Below are positions 36,357 through 45,361 of a DNA stretch of 64,000 nt, one piece after another. A program made the position numbers and the translations under genes. Numbering within the stretch: the first letter of the stretch is position 1; each line of letters begins with the position of its first letter. Source of the DNA: CAJXQU01 sp965223825 (GTDB taxonomy: Bacteria; Pseudomonadota; Gammaproteobacteria; CAJXQU01). The DNA is taken from contig OZ245018.1 of assembly GCA_965223825.1 (NCBI GenBank), forward strand, positions 2,108,001-2,172,000, written 5' to 3'. A model generated the notes under the pieces. The model ran no database searches. It was not told the origin of the DNA and worked only from the letters and a program-made list of their open reading frames with translations.

Positions 36357-36674
36357 CTAATCACCGAAGTGTAGATCAGGATTAAGCTTAGGAGGCATTT
36401 GTAAATAAAACCCCTCATCTTGCAACGCCTTGATCACCTCATCAACATTCGCACGCGCCAATTTTCGCTGGGTTGATAACAACAGCTCCATGACAAACAT
36501 CGGCTCCCCAAAACCCTTTTTCAACGCATCTGGAAGCGTGTCAAAACTGTCTTCTTCAGCAAGATAAACGTACATTTCATCCTTACGCGTGCTTTTGTAT
36601 ATCCAGCACGGGAGTTGATCAGTGTCAGTTAGCGTGGTTGATTCCGCCGTGTTGTCCGGGGTTTGTGTGCTCAT
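36357..36674 (-). CDS. YcgL domain protein
   Basis: A 105-residue protein with the YcgL fold. The motif CWIYKSTRKDEMYVYLAEED lies near 24-43, and GEPMFVMELLLSTQRKLARA and QDEGFYLQMPPK follow. YcgL is a small domain found almost only in gammaproteobacteria, of unknown function. It is the first gene of the leftward run and sits just ahead of xerD. Confidence 0.88.
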   Translation of the reverse strand: MSTQTPDNTAESTTLTDTDQLPCWIYKSTRKDEMYVYLAEEDSFDTLPDALKKGFGEPMFVMELLLSTQRKLARANVDEVIKALQDEGFYLQMPPKLNPDLHFGD

Positions 36675-36819
36675 AAGCGTTTCTGATCTGGAATATTATA
36701 GAAGTAATACTGATCTTATCATTTTTCCTGACATAGCTTACAAGTCCAGCATAATTAGTTGCGCTTATCGAGAACGGGCTTCAAACTGAAGCTTCTTGAG
36801 AGAGGGACAGCATTTCTTC

Positions 36820-39800
36820 ATGAATTTTCTATTTCGAATCGCAGGTTTTTTTCCCTACCTTTGTGTTTTATTTCTGAATGCTTTTGTTGACCTAGGGCAT
36901 AAAATCATCATTCAGAATACGGTCTTTAAAACCTACGATGGTCAAGAACAAATCATTCTGACCTCGATCGTCAACGCTCTAATTCTCCTGCCCTTCATTC
37001 TCATGTTTACCCCCGCCGGTTTTTTATCGGATAAGTATCCAAAAAACAAAGTCATGCGCATCAGTGCGATTGTGGCAGTAGTCCTAACCTTATTGATCAC
37101 GCTTTTTTATCATCTCGGTTGGTTTTGGGCAGCGTTTGGTATGACGTTTTTACTTGCATCGCAAAGTGCCATCTATTCGCCAGCGAAATTCGGTTATATA
37201 AAAGAGTTGGTAGGTACAAAAGCACTCGCCGCCGCGAATGGCTTAGTGCAAGCCATCACTATGATCGCGATTCTCACCGGCACCTTTGTCTTTTCCATCT
37301 TGTTCGAGAAGCGCTTAGACGGCATTATTTTTCTGGACGAATCGATGCTGATCAAAGTCATTGCGCCGATAGGTTGGGGCTTAGTCGCCATGTCGGTCAT
37401 CGAGCTGATATTCGCTTACCGACTTCCTAACAAGCAAATTGCCGCCAATACACACAAGTTTGACTGGCAACGTTACCGCACTGGCAGCTATTTAAAAGAC
37501 AACTTGCGTGTGGTTTATCGTCACCCAGTGATCTGGCTAGCAATTATTGGTTTGTCGATCTTTTGGGCAATTTCTCAGGTCGTCCTCGCAACCTTCCCAG
37601 CCTTTGCAAAAGAAACGCTCAATACAGTCGACACCGTGCTCATTCAAGGCATGATGGCCTGCGCCGGAATCGGTGTCATGCTCGGCTCGATCATGTCCGG
37701 CAAGCTTTCAAAAAAGCACATAGAAACGGGTTTACTGCCCATCGGCGCATTCGGTGTCGCCGTGACGCTAATGATTATGCCGTTGCTGAATACACCGCTT
37801 TTTCATGCGCTCAATTTTTTGGCGTTAGGCTTCATGGGTGGATTATTCGTTGTACCCTTAAATGCGCTGATCCAGTTCCATGCAAAAGAACAGGAGCTGG
37901 GCGTGGTGCTCGCTGCGAATAACCTCATTCAAACCAGTGTGATGTTGACCTTCCTGATCACAACGATCTTACTCGCACATTTCGGTTTAAGCGCGGTTGG
38001 TGTGATCTCCTTACTGATGATCGTTGCACTCGCCGGTGCGATTTATACCTTGAGTCATTTGCCGCAATCCTTCGCGCGCTTGATGTTAGGTCGGCTGCTC
38101 AAAAGTAAATATCGGCTGCATGTGATTGGTTTCGATCACATCCCGGAAAACGGCGGCGTATTAATGCTGGGTAATCACATCAGTTTTATTGACTGGGCGA
38201 TTCTACAAGTGGCTTGCCCGCGTCATATCCATTTTGTCATGGCGAAAAATTATTACGACCGCTGGTATCTCCGCTGGTTTTTTGATTTATTCGGCGCAAT
38301 CCCGATCCGCACTGCGGCAAGTAAAGAAGCTTTGCGCGCAGTCACTGAACGGCTCAATGCTGGCCAAGTCGTGTGTCTGTTTCCGGAAGGCGCAATCAGT
38401 CGCAATGGCCAACTGGCCGAATTCAAACCGGGCTACGAACGCGCTGCGGCTGGGGCAAATGCGCTGATTTTACCGTTCCATCTTCGCGGTTTATGGGGCA
38501 GTCGGTTTTCGCGATCAAGTGAATTATTAAAGCGTCGACGACAAACCGGAGTAAAACGCGATCTGGTAGTGAGTTTTGCCGAACCCATGCCGATCAACAC
38601 TAAAGCGGCCAGCGTAAAAAATGCCGTGCAACACCTCTCCATGCAATCTTGGCAATCAGCCGCCGCCGGTATGAAAACCATCCCTGAAATGTGGTTAACG
38701 CGACCACACGCAATGGATCGGCAATTAGCGATTAAAGACACACGTGATCGAAAGCTAAAACATCAACACTTACTTAAGCTCGTTATTTTATTTGCTCAAG
38801 CCCATAAGCAGATTAAACAAGGTGATCGCATTGGTGTTTTATCGGACCGCAGTCCGAGCATTTCAGCACTGATCACAAACCTAGCGATCTGGTTACGTGG
38901 CGGCATTGTTGTCAATCTTGATCCAACGTTATCGCAAGAACAATTGAATCATTGTCTCGATCAAGCAGAAATAAAAACGATCTTTCTCGAAACAAAAACA
39001 GACATTTCACCACCCAGTAATATTCAATCGATCGACATTGAATCTGCATTAAATTCTATTCAAAAGAATAAAGCTTTTTTCTTACGCTGGCAGATTTCCC
39101 TATTGCCTCGCGACTGGTTAATTCGTTTATATAACAGCAGTAAATCTGCAGATAATGTTGCGTCGATTATTTTCAAAAAAGATAACCTGCTCGCAGTACC
39201 GTTAACGCATCGAAACTTAATGATTAATGTTAAACAACTCGCGCATGTGCTTAACACCATCGAGCACGATCGCATTCTTTGTAATCAACCATTACACAGC
39301 GCATTTGGTTTGACCGTTACTTTTTTACTGCCTTTGATCGAAGGTGTACCTATCGTTTGTCATGCAAAAGCGGACACCGTCATCAACACCGCGCGTGCGA
39401 TCGCTCACGAGAAAATCACCTTAATGTGTACAGACAGCAACATGCTTGAATCACTCACTGAGTCTGAAAAAGTTCATTCACTCATGCTTCGCCCACTCCG
39501 CATGGTCATCACCAGTCACGCATTTCTTGATCAGATCGATCAAGATAAAAAAGCGATCACTCTCCATGAAAAATTCAAATTAAAATTTAATCAAGATGTG
39601 TACGTCGGCTTCGGCGTTACGGAAGCCTCTCCTGCCGTTAGCGTTAACGTCATGGACAAACTCGACCCTGACGACTTCCGCGTGCAGATCGGTCACAAAC
39701 CAGACAGCGTTGGACTCGCCCTGCCCGGCACACTAATCAAGATAGATGCAGGTTCGAATGAGATTCGAATCAGTGGCCCGCAACTCACTCAAGGCTACTT

Positions 39801-39921
39801 GAACCAGCCTGATCTTAATGCGGAAAAATTTATTGATGAAGACAATACGCGTTGGTTTAGAACTGAAATGAGTGGATCACTTGATGAGGATGGGTTTTTG
39901 TATCTTATTAATAATTATTAA
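36820..39921 (+). CDS. MFS/LplT-PlsC-AMP-binding fusion (Aas-like), adenylation part degenerate and truncated
   Basis: A 1033-residue fusion. Residues 1-420 are an MFS transporter like LplT (flips lysophospholipids). Residues about 430-620 are a PlsC acyltransferase with GNHISFIDW (HxxxxD) and LFPEGAISRNGQLAEFKPGY. Residues about 640-1033 match the AMP-binding half of Aas, but key motifs are damaged. The ATP loop (SGSTG-PKG) is replaced by IIFKKDNLLAVPLTHRNL. The TGD motif reads WFRTEMSGSLDEDGFLYL. The protein ends about 110 residues early, without the C-terminal Lys domain. The start ATG at 36820 is preferred to an upstream TTG. The acyltransferase may still work, but acyl activation is unlikely. 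The DUF2971 gene begins just after the break. Confidence 0.8.
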   Translation: MNFLFRIAGFFPYLCVLFLNAFVDLGHKIIIQNTVFKTYDGQEQIILTSIVNALILLPFILMFTPAGFLSDKYPKNKVMRISAIVAVVLTLLITLFYHLGWFWAAFGMTFLLASQSAIYSPAKFGYIKELVGTKALAAANGLVQAITMIAILTGTFVFSILFEKRLDGIIFLDESMLIKVIAPIGWGLVAMSVIELIFAYRLPNKQIAANTHKFDWQRYRTGSYLKDNLRVVYRHPVIWLAIIGLSIFWAISQVVLATFPAFAKETLNTVDTVLIQGMMACAGIGVMLGSIMSGKLSKKHIETGLLPIGAFGVAVTLMIMPLLNTPLFHALNFLALGFMGGLFVVPLNALIQFHAKEQELGVVLAANNLIQTSVMLTFLITTILLAHFGLSAVGVISLLMIVALAGAIYTLSHLPQSFARLMLGRLLKSKYRLHVIGFDHIPENGGVLMLGNHISFIDWAILQVACPRHIHFVMAKNYYDRWYLRWFFDLFGAIPIRTAASKEALRAVTERLNAGQVVCLFPEGAISRNGQLAEFKPGYERAAAGANALILPFHLRGLWGSRFSRSSELLKRRRQTGVKRDLVVSFAEPMPINTKAASVKNAVQHLSMQSWQSAAAGMKTIPEMWLTRPHAMDRQLAIKDTRDRKLKHQHLLKLVILFAQAHKQIKQGDRIGVLSDRSPSISALITNLAIWLRGGIVVNLDPTLSQEQLNHCLDQAEIKTIFLETKTDISPPSNIQSIDIESALNSIQKNKAFFLRWQISLLPRDWLIRLYNSSKSADNVASIIFKKDNLLAVPLTHRNLMINVKQLAHVLNTIEHDRILCNQPLHSAFGLTVTFLLPLIEGVPIVCHAKADTVINTARAIAHEKITLMCTDSNMLESLTESEKVHSLMLRPLRMVITSHAFLDQIDQDKKAITLHEKFKLKFNQDVYVGFGVTEASPAVSVNVMDKLDPDDFRVQIGHKPDSVGLALPGTLIKIDAGSNEIRISGPQLTQGYLNQPDLNAEKFIDEDNTRWFRTEMSGSLDEDGFLYLINNY

Positions 39922-39976
39922 CAAATTTCAAAGAAAAAAGAATTTAGCTGTCAATACTCTGAAGGACACGAATCAA

Positions 39977-40711
39977 TTGTCACGAAAGATCCTCTATAAA
40001 TATCGCTCACTCTCTCTCAATAATAATTGGGTAGAAAGAATATTTAGTCATAATGAGTTGTATTTTTCTACACCAATAGGATTTAACGATCCTTTCGATT
40101 GCATGGTAGAACTCTCAAAAGAAGGAAGTTTTGAAGATATTGATAAATATACTAACAAACTAATAAAAAATTACAGACTAAGCAATTATTCAGGAACACA
40201 TCCACATCTCGATCTTAAAAAAATTGATATCAGGGAAATTCAATCTCAGATTATGAAAAGTATAGGTGTATATTCTCTATCTACTGCTCGGGATAACATA
40301 TTAATGTGGTCTCATTACGCAGACTGTCACAGAGGAATTTGTATTGGTTTTTTTGCAGGTCCTGAAGATTATTTTTTCCGTAGATCACAGGAAATTAAGT
40401 ATCGTGATGAATACCCAAAAACCAGTCTTTTTGATGATGATATGAAGAGAATGGAATCATCAATTCTGACAAAGTCTATTCACTGGGAATACGAGCGAGA
40501 ATTTCGAGTTATTGATTACCAAACAGGTCCCGGAATAAAGGTGTTTGACCCTCATCTACTTGCAGAGGTCATTTTAGGCTGTCAAATTTCTGATCCTGAT
40601 AAACTGTTAATTACTCAATGGTTAGAGAACCATCCAGCAAAACCAACTTTGTATCAAGCGACTCAGGCTTCTAGAAGTTTTTCTCTAGAAATACAGAAGT
40701 GCAAATGTTGA
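39977..40711 (+). CDS. DUF2971 family protein, A+T-rich
   Basis: A protein of about 244 residues matching DUF2971. It begins SRKILYKYRSLSLNNNW and has the family pieces ELYFSTPIGFNDPFDC (about 27-42), ILMWSHYADCHRGICIGF and KSIHWEYEREFRVID. The fold is unknown in function; such genes often sit in accessory regions. The start is uncertain. I chose TTG at 39977 because AAGGA lies ten bases before it and the family similarity starts there. ATG at 39872 would add 35 residues overlapping the Aas-like gene. Base composition is far more A+T rich than its surroundings, which suggests transfer, and it sits at the broken 3' end of the Aas-like gene. Confidence 0.8.
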   Translation: MSRKILYKYRSLSLNNNWVERIFSHNELYFSTPIGFNDPFDCMVELSKEGSFEDIDKYTNKLIKNYRLSNYSGTHPHLDLKKIDIREIQSQIMKSIGVYSLSTARDNILMWSHYADCHRGICIGFFAGPEDYFFRRSQEIKYRDEYPKTSLFDDDMKRMESSILTKSIHWEYEREFRVIDYQTGPGIKVFDPHLLAEVILGCQISDPDKLLITQWLENHPAKPTLYQATQASRSFSLEIQKCKC

Positions 40712-40715
40712 TTTT

Positions 40716-40746
40716 GTAGGGCGGACTGCAAGCGAGTACGCCCTAC
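40716..40746 (+). terminator. GTAGGGCG hairpin (terminator or REP-like)
   Basis: GTAGGGCG (40716-40723) pairs with CGCCCTAC (40739-40746) around a 15-base loop, five bases after the DUF2971 stop. A short T/A run follows. The sequence resembles the GTAGGGCGGA...TACGCCCTAC repeats scattered in many proteobacterial genomes, so it may be part of a repeat family as well as a terminator between convergent genes. Confidence 0.55.
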
Positions 40747-40764
40747 TTTAAAAAACAAAAGTAA

Positions 40765-41406
40765 TTAACTCGCAAACAACCAAGGTGCTTCCGTCTTGCG
40801 TTTTGCTTCATACGTTCGAATATCGTCCGCATTTTGTAGGGTTAAACCAATATCATCCAAACCATTTAATAAGCGATGTTTGAGTGCTTGATCGACGTCA
40901 AAATTAATTACTTCACCGGAGGGTTTAGTGATCGTTTGATCAGCAAGGTTTATGTTTAATTTGTACCCTTCTTCGCTTTCAACTTCTTGGAAAAGTTGTT
41001 CTACGACGGCTTCGTCTAACGTGATCAAAAGAATGCCGTTTTTAAATGAGTTACCGTAAAAAATATCGGCAAAACTTGGTGCGATCACGCAAGAAATTCC
41101 GTAATCATAAAGTGCCCAAGGTGCGTGTTCTCGAGATGAACCACAGCCGAAATTGTCGCGGGCGAGTAAGACTTCTGCACCGGTATAGCGTGGTTGGTTC
41201 AGTACAAAGTCTGGATTGATCGGACGCTGACTGCTGTCTTGTCCAGGCTCACCTTGATCAAGATAGCGCCATTCATCAAATAAGTTGGGGCCAAACCCGC
41301 TACGTTTGATCGATTTCAAAAACTGTTTTGGGATGATCGCATCAGTATCGACGTTGGGTCGGTCAAGCGGGACAACTAAGCCATTCAATGTCGTAAAAGC
41401 ATCCAT
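40765..41406 (-). CDS. leuD: 3-isopropylmalate dehydratase small subunit
   Basis: A 213-residue LeuD, the swivel subunit of isopropylmalate isomerase in leucine synthesis. Conserved pieces are GLVVPLDRPNVDTDAIIPKQ near 9-28 and ARDNFGCGSSREHAPWAL near 80-97. Its ATG shares one base with the leuC stop (TAATG), so the two are coupled. No leuB or leuA lies in this window. Confidence 0.96.
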   Translation of the reverse strand: MDAFTTLNGLVVPLDRPNVDTDAIIPKQFLKSIKRSGFGPNLFDEWRYLDQGEPGQDSSQRPINPDFVLNQPRYTGAEVLLARDNFGCGSSREHAPWALYDYGISCVIAPSFADIFYGNSFKNGILLITLDEAVVEQLFQEVESEEGYKLNINLADQTITKPSGEVINFDVDQALKHRLLNGLDDIGLTLQNADDIRTYEAKRKTEAPWLFAS

Positions 41407-42821
41407 TAGTTCATCTCTCCCATCGTTCTGATATCAACAAAATGACCATTAATCGCGGCCGCTGCCGCCATCGCAGGACTCACGAGATGGGTGCGGCCAC
41501 CCGGTCCTTGGCGTCCTTCAAAATTACGATTTGAGGTTGACGCGCAACGCTCGCCCGCTTTCAGCCGATCAGGATTCATCCCCAAACACATTGAGCAACC
41601 CGGTTCGCGCCATTCGAATCCGGCGGCGATAAAAATTTTATCCAACCCTTCTTGCTCGGCTTGCGCTTTGACTAAACCCGATCCGGGTACAACAATCGCT
41701 TCCGTGACGTTGGCGGCGACTTTTCCTTTCTTAGCCATTTCCGCAGCAGCACGTATATCTTCGATGCGTGAGTTGGTACATGAGCCAATGAAAACGCGAT
41801 CAATATTGATCTGCTCGATCGGTGTTCCAGCTTGCAAATCCATATACTTTAGCGCGTTTAACATCCCTTCTTTTTTCACCAAATCTTGTTCCTGATCCGG
41901 ATTCGGTACGCGATCTGCAATGGAAACGACCATTTCAGGTGATGTCCCCCAGCTGACTTGTGGTGCAATGTCCGCTCCGTTGAGCTCAACGACTTTATCG
42001 AATGCCGCACCGTCATCAGTGTGCAGTGTTTTCCACCAGTCAACGGCCTTGTCCCAATCTTCCCCTTTTGGAGAAAATGGCCGGCCTTTTACGTAGCTAA
42101 TGGTTTTATCATCAACAGCAACAAAGCCTGCGCGAGCACCCGCTTCGATCGCCATATTACATAAGGTCATACGACCTTCCATCGACAAGTCCTCGATCGC
42201 TTCACCCGCAAATTCGATCGCATGACCTGTTCCGCCGGCTGTGCCGATTTTGCCAATAATCGCAAGTACAATATCTTTTGCAGTAATACCAGTGGCAGTT
42301 TTACCGTTGACCTTGACCAGCATGTTTTTTGATTTACGCAAGATCAACGTTTGTGTAGCCAGTACATGTTCAACTTCTGAGGTGCCGATACCGAAAGCCA
42401 ACGCGCCCAATCCGCCATGTGTAGACGTATGCGAATCGCCACAGACAATCGTCATACCCGGCAATGACGCGCCCTGCTCAGGACCAACCACATGGACAAT
42501 GCCCTGTCTGTGATCATGGATGTCGTATTGCGTGATGTCCCATTCTTGACAATTTGCATCGAGTGTTTCGAGCTGCAGTCGTGAAATAGGGTCTTTAATG
42601 TCTTCGCTACGATCAGTTGTCGGCACGTTGTGATCAGACACCGCCAGGTTTGCGTCGATACGCCACGGTTTGCGATCAGCCAATTTTAAGCCTTCAAATG
42701 CTTGTGGCGAGGTAACTTCGTGTATGAGGTGGCGATCAATGTAGATCAAAGAGGTGCCGTCGTCGTTTTCACGCACAACATGCGCATCCCATAATTTGTC
42801 GTATAACGTTTTCACTGACAT
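41406..42821 (-). CDS. leuC: 3-isopropylmalate dehydratase large subunit
   Basis: A 471-residue LeuC, an aconitase-like enzyme with a [4Fe-4S] cluster. The cluster ligands lie in FIGSCTNSRIED near 345-356 and EPGCSMCLGMNPD near 405-417. VCGDSHTSTHGGLGALAFGI near 127-146 is conserved. The start MSVKTLYDKLWDAHVV at 42821 is chosen over a longer frame because it is the family N-terminus. It is followed directly by leuD. Confidence 0.96.
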   Translation of the reverse strand: MSVKTLYDKLWDAHVVRENDDGTSLIYIDRHLIHEVTSPQAFEGLKLADRKPWRIDANLAVSDHNVPTTDRSEDIKDPISRLQLETLDANCQEWDITQYDIHDHRQGIVHVVGPEQGASLPGMTIVCGDSHTSTHGGLGALAFGIGTSEVEHVLATQTLILRKSKNMLVKVNGKTATGITAKDIVLAIIGKIGTAGGTGHAIEFAGEAIEDLSMEGRMTLCNMAIEAGARAGFVAVDDKTISYVKGRPFSPKGEDWDKAVDWWKTLHTDDGAAFDKVVELNGADIAPQVSWGTSPEMVVSIADRVPNPDQEQDLVKKEGMLNALKYMDLQAGTPIEQINIDRVFIGSCTNSRIEDIRAAAEMAKKGKVAANVTEAIVVPGSGLVKAQAEQEGLDKIFIAAGFEWREPGCSMCLGMNPDRLKAGERCASTSNRNFEGRQGPGGRTHLVSPAMAAAAAINGHFVDIRTMGEMN

Positions 42822-42897
42822 GTTTTCTATCTCTAAACGTAAATTTGTCTGAATCTTAGTCGAACGATTATAACATTTCGTTGCCATTTCCGAACAT

Positions 42898-43896
42898 TCA
42901 CGCGGTATCGCTGATTTTCACTAAGGTTCTACCTTGTGTCTGGCCCGCAAGCATAGCGTTAAAAACGCGATCCAGATCATTTAATGAGACCTCTTCGTTG
43001 AAAATTTTATCCATACGATTTGGTTTTAAATCGGTCGCGATCCGCTGCCAGATTTGCGATCGTAAACCAGCAGGACAACCCGATGATGTGACACCGAGCA
43101 AGCTTACACCACGCAGAATAAAGGGCATAACGGTTGTATTTAGATGCGCACCACCGGCCAAGCCAACAGAGGTGATAACACCCCACGGCTGAATAGTACG
43201 CGTCAACCACGCGAGAATATCGCCACCAATATTGTCGATTGCACCGGCCCATAAAGCGGGCTCTAGAGGCTTGTTGCTGAATTCGAGTGAGTTACGATCA
43301 AGAATTTCATTCGCACCAAGTTGTTTGAGTGAATCCGCTTCGCGCATTTTCCCAGTTAACGCAGTCACGTCGTACCCTTTTGCTGACAACATATCGAGTG
43401 CCATATTGCCCACACCACCGCTCGCGCCACTCACAAGAATTTTGCCCCGTTCAGGCGCTAGACCGTTTTGCTCCATACGATGTATACACAACGCAGCGGT
43501 AAACCCTGCCGTTCCAATAATCATTGCTTCACGGGTGGAAATGCCTGCTGGTAGCGGTACGATCCAGTCTGCCGGAACGCGCACAAATTGCGCATACCCG
43601 CCATCGTGCCCCGTACCGAGTTCATAGCCGGTGACTAAGACCACTTGCCCGGGTTTATAACGTGCGTCTTCACTCGTTTCGACAACGCCCGCAACATCAA
43701 TACCGCCGACCATGGGAAATTTAGTGATGATACGACCTCTACCCGTTGCGGCCAGTGCGTCTTTATAATTGATACTAGAATATTCAGCTCTGATCACTAC
43801 CTCACCAGGTGAAAGATCATTGAGAGTCAGCTCGCTTATATGCCCTTGAATTGTGTCTTGTTTTTTTGAAATTCGATATGCCTGAAACTTTTCCAT
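42898..43896 (-). CDS. YhdH/AcuI-type medium-chain reductase (acryloyl-CoA reductase-like)
   Basis: A 332-residue zinc-independent medium-chain dehydrogenase/reductase. The Rossmann motif KILVSGASGGVGNMALDML lies near 146-164, followed by TALTGKMREADSLKQLGA; earlier NYKDALAATGRGRI is typical of the family. The AcuI/YhdH branch reduces acryloyl-CoA to propionyl-CoA with NADPH, which detoxifies acrylate in DMSP users. The family call is firm; the substrate is inferred. The start MEKFQAYRISKK at 43896 is chosen over an upstream in-frame ATG. It lies 76 bases upstream of leuC on the same strand. Confidence 0.87.
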   Translation of the reverse strand: MEKFQAYRISKKQDTIQGHISELTLNDLSPGEVVIRAEYSSINYKDALAATGRGRIITKFPMVGGIDVAGVVETSEDARYKPGQVVLVTGYELGTGHDGGYAQFVRVPADWIVPLPAGISTREAMIIGTAGFTAALCIHRMEQNGLAPERGKILVSGASGGVGNMALDMLSAKGYDVTALTGKMREADSLKQLGANEILDRNSLEFSNKPLEPALWAGAIDNIGGDILAWLTRTIQPWGVITSVGLAGGAHLNTTVMPFILRGVSLLGVTSSGCPAGLRSQIWQRIATDLKPNRMDKIFNEEVSLNDLDRVFNAMLAGQTQGRTLVKISDTA

Positions 43897-44041
43897 GATT
43901 CTACTAGTCCGAGTTGTAAATTCGCCGCGGTGGGGTAAACTCCCGCGTTCATTTGCCATTCACGATCAAAGCATCATACTTGGCAAAGAAAATCCTGCAA
44001 TCGACAGGATGATAACCATAAAATAAGAGGTCGAGATTTAC

Positions 44042-44545
44042 ATGTTAAAAAGAATTTTTGCAGCAGGTATTTTAGCTCTGCTACTAAATACACCAGCATA
44101 TGCTGATTTTAATGACGGTGTTTTCGCTTATGCGAAAGGCGATTATGAGATGGCATTCAACACGATGATGCCGCTCTCGCAGAATACGAACCATCCTTAT
44201 GCACAATACTACTTGGGTGTAATGTTCTCAAAAGGCCAGGGTGTTGAGCAAAACGATGAAACGGCTGCCGACTGGTTCCTGAAAGCCTCTAAACAAGGCG
44301 TTAAAGAAGCTCAGTATCGACTGGCCAATATGTACTCAAAAGGGAAAGGTGTACCACAAGATTACGAAGCAGCTTATGCTTGGTACAAGGTTGCTAGCCA
44401 TTTGGAACACAAGAAATCGATGGCTGCGATAGAACAGGCGAAGACGAAATTAACCAACGAAGAACTCGCCGCAGCACAACAACTGGCTGACGATTACATT
44501 ATGAAATACGGCACAGCACCAGATTTAGATAAGAAAAAACAGTAA
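44042..44545 (+). CDS. Secreted Sel1-repeat protein
   Basis: A 167-residue protein with a signal peptide (MLKRIFAAGILALLLNTPAYA). Sel1-like TPR repeats occupy about 25-140: YYLGVMFSKGQGVEQNDETA near 56-75 and YRLANMYSKGKGVPQDYEAA near 92-111 are two clear units. Such proteins are solenoid scaffolds for protein contacts in the periplasm. AGAGGTCGAG before the ATG is the ribosome binding site. The gene stands alone. Confidence 0.85.
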   Translation: MLKRIFAAGILALLLNTPAYADFNDGVFAYAKGDYEMAFNTMMPLSQNTNHPYAQYYLGVMFSKGQGVEQNDETAADWFLKASKQGVKEAQYRLANMYSKGKGVPQDYEAAYAWYKVASHLEHKKSMAAIEQAKTKLTNEELAAAQQLADDYIMKYGTAPDLDKKKQ

Positions 44546-44676
44546 CCGATAGACATTACGTATCTGATCAATTTACTACGGTTAACTCAGTAAAATTGAG
44601 TCATTATTTCGATCATTCGATTGATCTAATGTTATTTTTGGAAGACACATTCGGTCGCGGGTGTTAGAGGCAACGA

Positions 44677-45105
44677 TTATACACGTTCGTTGAGTAAGGC
44701 CCCGCGATCAGGATTTTGTAATTCACCACTCATTTGCTTGATCAGCGTTTCTAACGCCAGCCGGTTCACCTTTCGGCTTGATCCGTTTGTTGCTACAGCA
44801 GACTCCTCGGGTGAGGCGCTTATACTCGTTGGCTGCTCGTTTTTTACAACTCGCCGTCCTGAATAATGCAAAGACTCGTAGGCTTGAAGGACTGGATCTT
44901 GTTCTAAGGATTGCAGCGTAACGCGGATACCCGGCGTATTTTCCCACCGGTTTCGCTTGGCTTGTCTACCAGTGTGACTTTCCTCTTCTACACCACGCGA
45001 TGTGACACGATCATTTGGTTGCAGACGATTAGCGAGATCATTTTTCGTATGATCGCGCGCCGTTGTTGCAAGCGAAGCCGTAGAAATGGTGAGTTCAGTC
45101 GTCAT
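44677..45105 (-). CDS. Hypothetical protein, no recognised family
   Basis: A frame of 142 residues with a polar, mostly disordered-looking sequence: many Thr, Ser, Asn and charged residues and no clear domain, signal or membrane helix. A short helical end (LALETLIKQMSGELQ near 115-129) stands out. The start at 45105 is uncertain; a GTG at 45132 would add nine residues. It is divergent from the cyclase-FHA gene, with 256 bases between them. It may be a lineage-specific regulatory protein, but a spurious frame is not excluded. Confidence 0.5.
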   Translation of the reverse strand: MTTELTISTASLATTARDHTKNDLANRLQPNDRVTSRGVEEESHTGRQAKRNRWENTPGIRVTLQSLEQDPVLQAYESLHYSGRRVVKNEQPTSISASPEESAVATNGSSRKVNRLALETLIKQMSGELQNPDRGALLNERV

Positions 45106-45361
45106 AATTACATCGCAGCATAGATCAGTCACCCCATTTTGTGCGAATTTACGTCAGCGAGTTGACGATTGTTCACTCAAGGTAAATTTATCGATCTGTT
45201 ATTACACGATTAAATTACACTTCTTCATTCTAATCTGCAGCTGTCGCAGGTACACTAATCGCGCTTTCAGGGAGAGGGAACAGTTTAGTCGTTTGTAAAA
45301 ACTGACCCTTTGCATCTGGCAAAATCGTAACTCACTGTACTCACTTAAGAAAATTTTAACG

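Noticed and set aside
36820..39921. MFS-PlsC-AMP fusion as an assembly artefact of three genes
   Set aside because: Such three-part fusions are known in proteobacteria; only the damaged C-terminal part is odd.
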